Source: JAJRXK01 sp964593155
Lineage (GTDB): Bacteria > Krumholzibacteriota > Krumholzibacteriia > JAJRXK01
DNA: 64,000 nucleotides
Direction of reading: 5' to 3'
Assembly: GCA_964593155.1 (NCBI GenBank)
Contig: CAZQHE010000002.1
Span: forward strand, 1 to 64,000
Shown: positions 26,770-34,761 of the stretch, piece after piece
Layout of the letters: each line of letters starts with the position of its first letter
Numbering within the stretch: position 1 is the first letter of the stretch
Notes under the pieces: model-generated
What the model was told of the DNA's origin: nothing
The model's database searches: none
Seen by the model: only the letters and a program-made list of their open reading frames with translations
Made by a program: the position numbers and the translations under genes

Positions 26770-28992
26770 ATGAATCCACGCAAAGGCCGCTGTTCTCTCG
26801 TCATCGTCCTCTTGTTGCTCCTCGTGGTGCCCTCGGCGGCGCGTGGAGCGCGCCAGGTGGTCGCCGCCCGTGTCGACACGCCGCCGGCGCTCGACGGCTG
26901 GCTGCGCGAGCCGGTGTGGGACCGGACGCCGCCGACCGCCGACTTCGTACAGCAGCGCCCCGACACCGGTGCACCGTCGACGGCCAAGACGACGGTGCGT
27001 CTGCTCTTCGACGACGACGCGCTGTACGTGGGATTCCGCTGCGACGAGCCCCACTCGGCCGGGGTGCTGGGCCGCGCGCTGGGTCGTGACAGCGACTTCG
27101 CCGACGAGGACTACTTCCGGCTGGTGCTCGACACCTTCGACGACGATCTGAGCGCCTTCGTCTTCACCGTGAATCCGAACGGCGCGCGCAGCGACCGTCT
27201 GGTGCGCAACGAGGGCGAGTACCAGAACCTCGACTGGGACGGTATCTGGTCGGTGCGCACGCAGGTGACCGCCGACGGGTGGCAGGGCGAGATGCGCGTT
27301 CCGTGGCGGACCCTGCGCTTCCCACGGCGCGACGCGCTGTCGATGGGGGTGAACTTCGAGCGCCAGCGCCGCCGGGTGAACGAGCAGAGCCACTGGTCGG
27401 CGGTGCCGCGGGAATTCACGGTGTACCGCGTGGGTCTGGCGGGACGGCTGGAGGGCCTGCGCGCGATCGACCCCGGACGGAACGTCGTCCTGCGCCCCTA
27501 CGTGCTCGGCCGCGCCAGTCGTGGGGCCTCGGACGACTGGGACACCGATTCGGAGATCGGCCTCGACGCCAAGGTCGGTCTGGGACCGTCGCTCACCCTC
27601 GATCTCACCGTGAACACGGATTTCGCGCAGGTGGAGGTCGACGACCAGATCGTCAACGTCACGCGCTTCGACGTGGAATTCCCCGAGAAACGCGAATTCT
27701 TCCTCGAGAAGGCCAACCTGTTCCGCTTCGGGTCGGCGCGGAACCAACTCTTCTACAGTCGAACCATCGGCCTGGACGCCCGGGGCCGCACTCTGCCGAT
27801 CGACTACGGAGCGCGACTGACCGGCCGCGTCGACGACACCGAGATCGGTGTCCTGGCGATCGAGCAGGACGGTGCACGCGGACTGCCCACGCGCCGCTTC
27901 GGCGTGGTGCGCCTGCGGCACGACGTCGGGGCGCGTTCGAGCGTGGGGCTCATGATCACGCACCGGAACTCCGCCGACGACGGCGAGATCGGCGAGCCCG
28001 ACGACACCGCGATCGGCGTCGACGGCGACCTGAACCCGACCGATCGCCTGCTCGTGTCCGGGTACACGGCTGTCGACGAGCGCCGCGGCGCCGGCCCCGA
28101 CGCCTTCACCTGGGGGCTGCGCGCGCGTTGGAGCCATCCCTCGTACCGCATCACGGCACTGCACGAGGCGGTGGGCAGCGACTACGACCCGGCGACCGGC
28201 TTCGTCAACCTGCGCAGCGCGCCGGGCGTGGGCGTGAACGTGTACGCGGCCGGGGTCACGCACGCCCCCGAGCCGAATCTCTCGTGGCTGCGACGCTTCG
28301 AGAACACGCTCGAGATCTACGCGCTCGACCGCCGCCGCGGTCCCCTCGAAGCGCGCTACCTGTTCGCCGGCAGCACCCTGGTGGGGCCATCGGAGGAGCG
28401 GGTCGGATTCTACTGGGAACGCGACTTCGACCGCCTGTTCGGATTCGGGTTCCCGCTCGGACCCAATCCCGACGACACCTTCGACCTTCGCTTTTCCGCG
28501 GGCGAGTACACCTACGACTACTTCGGATTCGAACTACAGACCGACCCCAGTCACTGGTGGACGGCGCGCGTCGACGGCGTGGCGGGGGAGTTCTTCGACG
28601 GCACGCGTACGAACGTGAACACCCGTGTCGACGTGCGCTTCGCACCGCACGTGGTGATCGGGGCCGAGACCGTCTCCGAGCGCATCGAGCGCGACGCCGA
28701 AGACGGCGGAAAACGCCGATTCAACAGCGATCTGCTGCGTTTCCGGCTCGGCGTGGATCTGAACACCTCCTTCGGCGTGGACGTGTTCGCGCAGTACAAC
28801 AGCGAACAGCGCCTGGGTCTGTCGCAGGTGCGCGCGCACTGGATCTTCGGTGACGAGAGCGATCTGTACCTGGTGTTCAACGACGCGCGCGACGCCGACA
28901 TCGTCGTCGGCAGCGATCGCTTCCGCGTGGATCTGGGCGACCGCCGACGCAACGACTGGACCCTGAAACTGTCGTACGCGCATCAACTCTGA
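26770..28992 (+). CDS. DUF5916 outer-membrane protein with CBM9-like domain
   Basis: A 740-residue secreted protein. A signal peptide (about 1-26, ending SAARGA) precedes a CBM9/DOMON-like domain (PPALDGWLREPVWDRT through QGEMRVPWRTLRFPR). The DUF5916 barrel follows and has the signature TRFDVEFPEKREFFLEKANLF. The alternating strands end in KLSYAHQL with a C-terminal hydrophobic residue, as in outer-membrane barrels. The family is common in FCB and Acidobacteria-like genomes; transport or glycan-handling roles have been suggested, not shown. It is divergent from the phosphotransferase operon. Confidence 0.85.
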   Translation: MNPRKGRCSLVIVLLLLLVVPSAARGARQVVAARVDTPPALDGWLREPVWDRTPPTADFVQQRPDTGAPSTAKTTVRLLFDDDALYVGFRCDEPHSAGVLGRALGRDSDFADEDYFRLVLDTFDDDLSAFVFTVNPNGARSDRLVRNEGEYQNLDWDGIWSVRTQVTADGWQGEMRVPWRTLRFPRRDALSMGVNFERQRRRVNEQSHWSAVPREFTVYRVGLAGRLEGLRAIDPGRNVVLRPYVLGRASRGASDDWDTDSEIGLDAKVGLGPSLTLDLTVNTDFAQVEVDDQIVNVTRFDVEFPEKREFFLEKANLFRFGSARNQLFYSRTIGLDARGRTLPIDYGARLTGRVDDTEIGVLAIEQDGARGLPTRRFGVVRLRHDVGARSSVGLMITHRNSADDGEIGEPDDTAIGVDGDLNPTDRLLVSGYTAVDERRGAGPDAFTWGLRARWSHPSYRITALHEAVGSDYDPATGFVNLRSAPGVGVNVYAAGVTHAPEPNLSWLRRFENTLEIYALDRRRGPLEARYLFAGSTLVGPSEERVGFYWERDFDRLFGFGFPLGPNPDDTFDLRFSAGEYTYDYFGFELQTDPSHWWTARVDGVAGEFFDGTRTNVNTRVDVRFAPHVVIGAETVSERIERDAEDGGKRRFNSDLLRFRLGVDLNTSFGVDVFAQYNSEQRLGLSQVRAHWIFGDESDLYLVFNDARDADIVVGSDRFRVDLGDRRRNDWTLKLSYAHQL

Positions 28993-29005
28993 CCCACGAA
29001 AACCG

Positions 29006-29034
29006 TTGTCGTCGGTCGGGATCATCTCTATTGT
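29006..29034 (+). promoter_or_regulatory. Promoter of the candidate structured RNA
   Basis: TTGTCG (29006-29011) and TATTGT (29029-29034) are separated by 17 bases and each match the sigma70 consensus at four of six positions. Transcription would start near 29041, just before the first hairpin. Confidence 0.45.
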
Positions 29035-29040
29035 TGGGGG

Positions 29041-29239
29041 CGTCCAGGTGAATCGCGACGGCGCTCGCACCCGAGTCGCATCACCGAGAGCACAGCCACG
29101 CGATGCAGCGCAGAGGAATTCGCCGGGAGCCCAGGCTGCAAGAGGGCTGCCGACATCGCGAAGCCTCTGACGCGCGAGCAGGGAAGACGGAAGCCCTGCG
29201 TCCTGCCGGCGGTCGGTCACGACCGCCGGCTTCTTTCTT
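29041..29239 (+). ncRNA. Candidate structured non-coding RNA or riboswitch, about 200 nt
   Basis: The 333-base gap between the DUF5916 and metallophosphoesterase genes has no credible ORF. It holds an ordered set of hairpins. GGTGA (29047-29051) pairs with TCACC (29081-29085), with inner GCGA/TCGC and CTCG/CGAG helices. AGAGG-TTCGC (29112-29123) pairs with GCGAA-CCTCT (29158-29168). GCAGGG (29178-29183) pairs with CCCTGC (29194-29199). A strong terminator ends the element. The segment from GCCTCTG (29163) to CCTGCC (29202-29207) loosely follows the order of conserved blocks in cobalamin riboswitches, but key core bases differ. I could not assign it to a known family. Confidence 0.55.
29205..29239 (+). 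terminator. Strong rho-independent terminator
   Basis: GCCGGCGGTCG (29205-29215) and CGACCGCCGGC (29220-29230) form a perfect 11-bp stem with a GTCA loop, followed at once by TTCTTTCTT (29231-29239). It sits about 87 bases before the metallophosphoesterase start, so it ends the structured RNA or acts as its expression platform. Confidence 0.85.
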
Positions 29240-29325
29240 CCCCCGGCGATCCTCCTGCGTCTTGGCGATCGCGCGGGCTGGTGATAGACATCGCGGGTCG
29301 ACGCACTCTCCTCCGAGGTCGGTTC

Positions 29326-30519
29326 GTGCGAGCCCTCCGCTTCCTGCAGATCAGCGACGTGCACTTCGGCGCCCCGATGCGGGGTGGACGACTTCGTCTC
29401 GACGACGAGACGGCACGGACGCGCGCCCAGGAACGTCGGGCCGCGTTCGCGCGGGCCTTCGACGTGGTGCGCGATCGCGACCTCGACGGCGTGGTGATCC
29501 CCGGTGATCTGTTCGACGACGAATCGATCGACACCGACACGCTGCGCTTCGTGGCGCACACCCTGCAGAGCATCGCACCGCGGCCGGTGTTCGTGGCCCC
29601 TGGCAACCACGATCCCTACGGCGGAGCGTCGCCGTATCGTACTGTCGGACAGGAAGATGCACGAGGGGTGCGTTGGCCCGACAACGTCCGTGTCTTCGCG
29701 CACGCGGACTTCCGCACGCTTGCCTGGCCGGGTCGCGACGACGTCTTCGTCACCGGCAGCGGTGTGGCGACGAACACCCCGGACACCCAGCGTCGCCTGG
29801 CACGGCGGGTCCCGCGCGAGGGTGAGGGACGACACCTCCTGCTGTTCCACGGCAGCCGCGACGACGGTCACTTCCTGCAACCGCACAAGTCCACGCACCC
29901 CTTCTCGCGCGACGAACTCCTGGCGCAGGACTTCGACTGGGTCGCGCTCGGTCACTACCACCAGCGCGCCGTGATCCTCGACGACGACGGCCGGGCGCGG
30001 GGCGCGTACGGAGGCTGCCTGATCGCGGGCGGTCTCGACGAGCGCGCCGAACGCGGAGCACTGGTGGTGGAACTCGAGGGCACATCGACACACGTCGAAG
30101 CGCTCCCGCTCGACCCACGCCAGGTGCACTCCGTCGATCTCGACGTGACCGGGGCCGACTTCGCCGAGGACCTGGCCGCGCGTCTCGACGCGGCACTGGA
30201 GCGTGCGGGCGTGGGGGCGCAGGATCTCGTGTTGGTGCGCGCGCACGGACGGCGCGCGCGGGGTGTCGATCTGCGCGCGCTCGACGGTCGCGCCGCCGAG
30301 GTGTTCCACCTGCGGATCGATGCGTCCGGCGTGCGGGCGGCGGTGGATCCCGTCGAGTTCCCTTCGCTCGAGGACGCGACCACCACCGAGGAGCGCTTCG
30401 TCGCCACCCTGCGCGACGATCCTCCCGCCGACGTGCCCGAGGAACGCGTGCACCGTGCACTGCTGTACGGGCTCGACGCACTCGAACACGGGCGCCTCGA
30501 CGCGCGCTACGAGGAGTGA
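29326..30519 (+). CDS. YhaO/SbcD-like metallophosphoesterase nuclease
   Basis: A 397-residue protein with the Mre11/SbcD-type calcineurin-like phosphoesterase motifs: ISDVHFG (Asp11, His13), VIPGDLFDDE, VAPGNHDPYGG, LLLFHGSRDD and ALGHYHQRA. It therefore has the full set of metal ligands. The C-terminal part resembles the capping region of DNA repair exonucleases. The start is GTG 29326 with GAGGT ahead. The large ATPase gene follows after 3 bases. Such pairs (YhaO-YhaN, SbcD-SbcC) process DNA ends; the DNA substrate here is inferred from the family. Confidence 0.87.
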   Translation: MRALRFLQISDVHFGAPMRGGRLRLDDETARTRAQERRAAFARAFDVVRDRDLDGVVIPGDLFDDESIDTDTLRFVAHTLQSIAPRPVFVAPGNHDPYGGASPYRTVGQEDARGVRWPDNVRVFAHADFRTLAWPGRDDVFVTGSGVATNTPDTQRRLARRVPREGEGRHLLLFHGSRDDGHFLQPHKSTHPFSRDELLAQDFDWVALGHYHQRAVILDDDGRARGAYGGCLIAGGLDERAERGALVVELEGTSTHVEALPLDPRQVHSVDLDVTGADFAEDLAARLDAALERAGVGAQDLVLVRAHGRRARGVDLRALDGRAAEVFHLRIDASGVRAAVDPVEFPSLEDATTTEERFVATLRDDPPADVPEERVHRALLYGLDALEHGRLDARYEE

Positions 30520-30522
30520 GCC

Positions 30523-33384
30523 GTGCGCCTGCTGCAGCTCGACATCCGCGGATTCGGCCGCCTGCGGGGGCGTGTGCACCTCGACGCCGGTGACGACGCG
30601 GTCGGACTGCTGCTCGAGCGCAACGAAGCCGGCAAGTCCACCCTGGCCGCGGCCCTGCTCGCCGCGCTCTACGGACTCGACGGCGACCGGCGGCGCTTCC
30701 GCGGCACGATCACCGAGCTCGACCGTTACCGTCCGTGGTCGGAGGGGCCCTACGGTCTCGCGCTCACGCTGCGGCACGAGGGCCACGAGTACACCGTCGA
30801 CCGTGACTTCGCCCACGACACCGTGCGCGTGCTGCGCGGTGCGGAGGACGTGACCGACCGGTTCCGGCGGGGACACACCGTCGCCGTGGGTGAGACCTTC
30901 TCGGGACTTCGGCGCGAGCAGTTCACCGCGAGCGTGTTCGTCGGGCAGGGCGACGTGGTGTGGAACGACCCCGAGCGCCTGACCGAAGCCCTGCAGCGGG
31001 TGGCCGATTCGCAGTCGGGACGGTCGACCGTGGCCGCCGCCGTGCAGGCCCTCGACCACGCTCTCGATCGCTTCGACGGTCTCACCCTGGCCCAGCCGGG
31101 CAAGGTCGACACCGAGATCCAGCGCTGCGAGGACACGATCGCCGCCGCATCGGCCGAACTGAACGCACTCGAAGCCGGACGCGCGGCCCTCGACCGACCA
31201 CTCGACGAACTCGAGAGCCTGCGCCGGGCCTCTGCCCAGGACGAGCAGCACCGCCGCCGCCTCCGCCTGCGCCGCCTGCGCACCGAACGCGATGCCGTGC
31301 GCAGGGTGCTCGACGACGACGCGGATCTCGGCGACGAGATCTCCGCGCTGCGCGCCGAACTCGACGACGCGGGCGAGCTCGACGCGCGGATCGCCGAGCA
31401 CCGGACTCGTGTCCAGCAGCTGCGCCACGAGCACGAACTCCGCGGCCGCGACCTCGAGCGCGAGCGCGACGAACTGCGCACCGTCGATGCCGAGATCGAG
31501 GCGCAGGAGGCGGCCCTGGGGAACACCGGTCTCTCGCGGGTTCCCACCGCCGACGAGTTCGATCGTCTGCACGACGCCGCGCGCCGGCTCGCCGACGCCA
31601 GCGACGAACACGAGACCTACCTGCGTCGTCTCGACGACGATCGCCGTGCACTTCGCGAACTCGGCCACGAACTCGGCGAGGTCCTGTCGCTCGCGCGTGA
31701 CTTCGAGGGTCTGAGCGACGCCGACCGCGTGCTGCTGGTGGGCCGTGCCGCACGCCGGAGCGAGCGCGACGACGCGCGCCGCGAGCACCGGAGCACCGTG
31801 GACCGCGCCGGCCGCACGCTGGAGCGGGTGGCGACGGCGCGGACGCGTCGCCGCCGCGTGGGATGGGCGGTTCTCGCGGTCGCCTTCGCGCTGACGGTGG
31901 CCGCCTTCGTCGCGGGTCCGCGCCTGCCGATCCCACCCGGCGTGACCCTCGCGATTCCCGCGACGCTGGCCGTGGCCGGGGCGGTTGTGGCGCTCACCGC
32001 ACCGCGGCACCGCGCGCACGAGGCGTCGGCGGCACGCGAGACCCTCGAGGACGCGGCCGCGGCGTATCGTCGGCTCGAGGCCGACGAGCGCGACGAGGAA
32101 GAGCGGTGGGTCGAACTCGCGGCACGTCTCGCGACCGATCCCGTCGACCTCGAGGACCGCTACGCGGTGTGGTGCCGCGTGGAGCACCGCGCCCGCAGTG
32201 CGTCGGTACACCGCGCCCGCGTCGACGAGTGCCGTGCGGCACGGATCCGTGCGCTCGAAGCACTGGGCACGTTCGAGGAGCTCTTCGGCGAGTCGGTCCT
32301 GGAGGTTCGCGTGGAGTCGTGGCTCGACCGCGCTCACGCCGCCCGCACCGAGGACGACCGCCTGGAGGCAGCACGAGGGCGCGCCGCGGCCCGTCGTGCG
32401 CGTCTCGAGGAACTCGAGGCCGGCCACCGCGAGCACCAGGCCACACTGCGCGAGGAACTCCGGCCCCTGGGGATCGATGTCGACGAGCTGCCCCTCGAAC
32501 GCGCGCTGGCCGCCTTCGACCGCCTGGTCACGGGGTGGCGTGCCCGTGAGGACGTACGCGAGCACCGCATCCCCCAGCTCGAACGACGCCGTCTCGACAG
32601 CGAGGAACGCGAGGCCCACACCCGCCGCCTCGAGACGATCGAGTCGGAGATCGACGGCCTGGCCGCCGAATTCGTGAGCGACGCCGACGTCGTGGCGCCG
32701 CTCGGTGCGACCGACTACGAGGACGCCCTGCGCGAACTCGACGAGCGCTCCCGGCGTCGACGCGCCGAAGACGAAGCGCTGCGCGACGAGACCCGCAGTT
32801 TCCTGCTCGACTACGAGTCACGGGCCCCCGATCTGCGCGAGCGGATCGACACGCACGAGCGCGCGTTGCAGCGGGCGCGCGAGTTCCGCGCCGCCGTCGT
32901 TCTGGCGCGCGACACCCTGGCGCGGCTCGGACAGCAGACCCACCGCGTGTGGGCCGCGTCGATCCAGCGCACCGCCGCCGACTTCCTGCGGCGCATGGGG
33001 AGCGCGGTCGACGAGATCCGTTTCGACGAGAACCTCGGCCTGCGGATCCGCCAGCACGATCGGGTGTTCACTGGCCACGAAGCGACGCGTATCCTGTCGG
33101 CGGGCGCGCTCGACGCGGTGTTCCTGGCCGCGCGGTTCGCCGTGGCCCGCTTCCTGGGCGGCGACTGCGATCCGCTGCCCCTGGTGCTCGACGATCCGCT
33201 CGCGAACGCCGACGACCGCCGCCTGCTCGACACCCTGCGGTTGCTGATCGAAGCGGTCGCGCCGCAGCAGCAGGTCCTGCTCATGGCCTGTCAGCGGTCG
33301 CGCTACGACTGGGCGGTGTCCCGCCTCGAACGGCCGGCGTCGTTGCGTACGCTCGAACTGTCCACCGACGGCGCTCCGCGCTGA
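30523..33384 (+). CDS. YhaN/SbcC-like ATPase with coiled coils
   Basis: A 953-residue SMC-like ATPase. The Walker A is NEAGKST (Lys38), within ERNEAGKSTLAAALLAALYG, and the Walker B is LPLVLDDPLAN with Asp890-Asp891 near the C-terminus. Long charged coiled-coil regions lie between. Two hydrophobic segments in the middle (WAVLAVAFALTVAAFVAG and TLAIPATLAVAGAVVALTA) are typical of the YhaN type and not of SbcC, so the protein may be membrane associated. It follows the nuclease gene after 3 bases and starts with GTG. Confidence 0.88.
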   Translation: MRLLQLDIRGFGRLRGRVHLDAGDDAVGLLLERNEAGKSTLAAALLAALYGLDGDRRRFRGTITELDRYRPWSEGPYGLALTLRHEGHEYTVDRDFAHDTVRVLRGAEDVTDRFRRGHTVAVGETFSGLRREQFTASVFVGQGDVVWNDPERLTEALQRVADSQSGRSTVAAAVQALDHALDRFDGLTLAQPGKVDTEIQRCEDTIAAASAELNALEAGRAALDRPLDELESLRRASAQDEQHRRRLRLRRLRTERDAVRRVLDDDADLGDEISALRAELDDAGELDARIAEHRTRVQQLRHEHELRGRDLERERDELRTVDAEIEAQEAALGNTGLSRVPTADEFDRLHDAARRLADASDEHETYLRRLDDDRRALRELGHELGEVLSLARDFEGLSDADRVLLVGRAARRSERDDARREHRSTVDRAGRTLERVATARTRRRRVGWAVLAVAFALTVAAFVAGPRLPIPPGVTLAIPATLAVAGAVVALTAPRHRAHEASAARETLEDAAAAYRRLEADERDEEERWVELAARLATDPVDLEDRYAVWCRVEHRARSASVHRARVDECRAARIRALEALGTFEELFGESVLEVRVESWLDRAHAARTEDDRLEAARGRAAARRARLEELEAGHREHQATLREELRPLGIDVDELPLERALAAFDRLVTGWRAREDVREHRIPQLERRRLDSEEREAHTRRLETIESEIDGLAAEFVSDADVVAPLGATDYEDALRELDERSRRRRAEDEALRDETRSFLLDYESRAPDLRERIDTHERALQRAREFRAAVVLARDTLARLGQQTHRVWAASIQRTAADFLRRMGSAVDEIRFDENLGLRIRQHDRVFTGHEATRILSAGALDAVFLAARFAVARFLGGDCDPLPLVLDDPLANADDRRLLDTLRLLIEAVAPQQQVLLMACQRSRYDWAVSRLERPASLRTLELSTDGAPR

Positions 33385-33416
33385 GCCGGTGTGCCCCGCG
33401 ATCCCGGAGGTCTCTC

Positions 33417-34715
33417 GTGTCCCGTCTCGTCTCCCATTCCAGCGATCGCCTGGGTCGACTGCACGCCGACGCGGAGCGGATCGTCGGTGACCCCGCCGTC
33501 ACGGAGGCCGCACGCAGCATCCGTGAGCGGCGCGGTCTCGGCCACGACATGCTCGGTTGGCTCGACCTCCCCACGCAGCGCGACGATCTTCCGCGTCTGC
33601 TCGACACGGCCGCGCGTCTGCGCGAAGAGATCGACACGCTCGTGGTCGTGGGGATCGGGGGGAGCTATCTGGGCACGCGCGCGGTGCTCGAGGCCACGGC
33701 GTGGTCACGACCCGACGATCGGGGCCCCCGGGTGTTCTTCGCCGGGCATCATCTGGAGGCCCACGAGCTCGGTGCCCTGCTGCGCGCGCTCGAGGGCCGT
33801 GAGGTGGCGGTGAACGTGATCAGCAAGAGTGGCACGACCACCGAGCCGGCCATCGCGTTCCGATTGCTGCGCAAGCAGCTCGAGGACACCTACGGCCCCG
33901 AGAAGGCCGCCCGCCGGATCGTGGCCACCACCGACGCCGAGCGCGGGGCCCTGCGCACCCTGGCCCAGCAGAAGGACTACGCGACCTTCTCCGTTCCCGA
34001 CGACGTGGGCGGGCGGTTCTCGGTGCTGTCGCCGGTCGGACTCGTTCCGCTCGCCATCGCCGGCTGCGACGTCGAGGCGCTGCTCGACGGCGCCCGCGAC
34101 GAGTTCACCCGTTGCCTCGACGGCGAGCCGGCCGACGTTCCGGCGGTCCGCTACGCCGCGCTGCGCCGCGCGGCCTACCTGCAGGGCACGGCGATCGAGG
34201 TCCTGGGTTCGTTCTTCCCGTCGCTGCACCAGGTCGCCGAGTGGTGGAAGCAGCTCTTCGGCGAGAGCGAGGGCAAGCAGGGGCGCGGGCTGTTCCCGGC
34301 CGCCGTCGACTACACCACCGACCTGCACTCCATGGGACAATACCTGCAGGACGGTCGCCGCCTGCTGCTCGAGACCTTCGTCGACGTGGCCGATCCGCCG
34401 AAGGGCCCGGCGATCCCGAGCGACCGCGACGATCTCGACGGCCTGGAGTACCTGGCGGGCCGTGGCGTGGCCGAGGTGAACCGCGAGGCCCTGCCCGCGG
34501 TGGCCGATGCGCACGCGAGCGGGGGCGTTCCGTGCCAGGTGGTGAGCCTGCCCGACCTGGGCGAAGGGAGCCTCGGCAGTCTGCTGGCCTTCTTCGAGTT
34601 CGCCGTCGCCGTGAGCGGGCGCCTGCTGGGCGTCCACCCCTTCGACCAGCCGGGCGTCGAGGCCTACAAGACCAATCTCTTCCGCCGCCTGGGAAAGCCG
34701 GGCTTCGCCGACTGA
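33417..34715 (+). CDS. pgi: Glucose-6-phosphate isomerase
   Basis: A 432-residue protein. Signature regions are GIGGSYLGTRAVLEAT, VISKSGTTTEPAIAFR, GLFPAAVDYTTDLHSMGQYL and HPFDQPGVEAYKTNLF with the catalytic Lys. It interconverts glucose-6-phosphate and fructose-6-phosphate. Its length matches the short bacterial form (about 430-450). The start is GTG 33417 with GGAGG placed 6 bases upstream. It lies between the nuclease/ATPase pair and the hybrid kinase. Confidence 0.94.
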   Translation: MSRLVSHSSDRLGRLHADAERIVGDPAVTEAARSIRERRGLGHDMLGWLDLPTQRDDLPRLLDTAARLREEIDTLVVVGIGGSYLGTRAVLEATAWSRPDDRGPRVFFAGHHLEAHELGALLRALEGREVAVNVISKSGTTTEPAIAFRLLRKQLEDTYGPEKAARRIVATTDAERGALRTLAQQKDYATFSVPDDVGGRFSVLSPVGLVPLAIAGCDVEALLDGARDEFTRCLDGEPADVPAVRYAALRRAAYLQGTAIEVLGSFFPSLHQVAEWWKQLFGESEGKQGRGLFPAAVDYTTDLHSMGQYLQDGRRLLLETFVDVADPPKGPAIPSDRDDLDGLEYLAGRGVAEVNREALPAVADAHASGGVPCQVVSLPDLGEGSLGSLLAFFEFAVAVSGRLLGVHPFDQPGVEAYKTNLFRRLGKPGFAD

Positions 34716-34761
34716 CGGCGTTGCGATTGGCCGGAATCCTGCCTCCGGACCGACGGATCCC

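Noticed and set aside
29041..29239. Cobalamin or c-di-GMP-I riboswitch assignment for the structured RNA
   Set aside because: Some block order is similar, but core bases such as the GGTG and AGGAGACC elements are not kept, and the downstream gene is not a B12 or signalling gene. Left as an unassigned structured RNA.
28534..32619. A 1361-residue minus-strand open frame across the nuclease and ATPase genes
   Set aside because: It is a shadow of the two plus-strand genes with clear metallophosphoesterase and Walker motifs. It has no recognisable domain.
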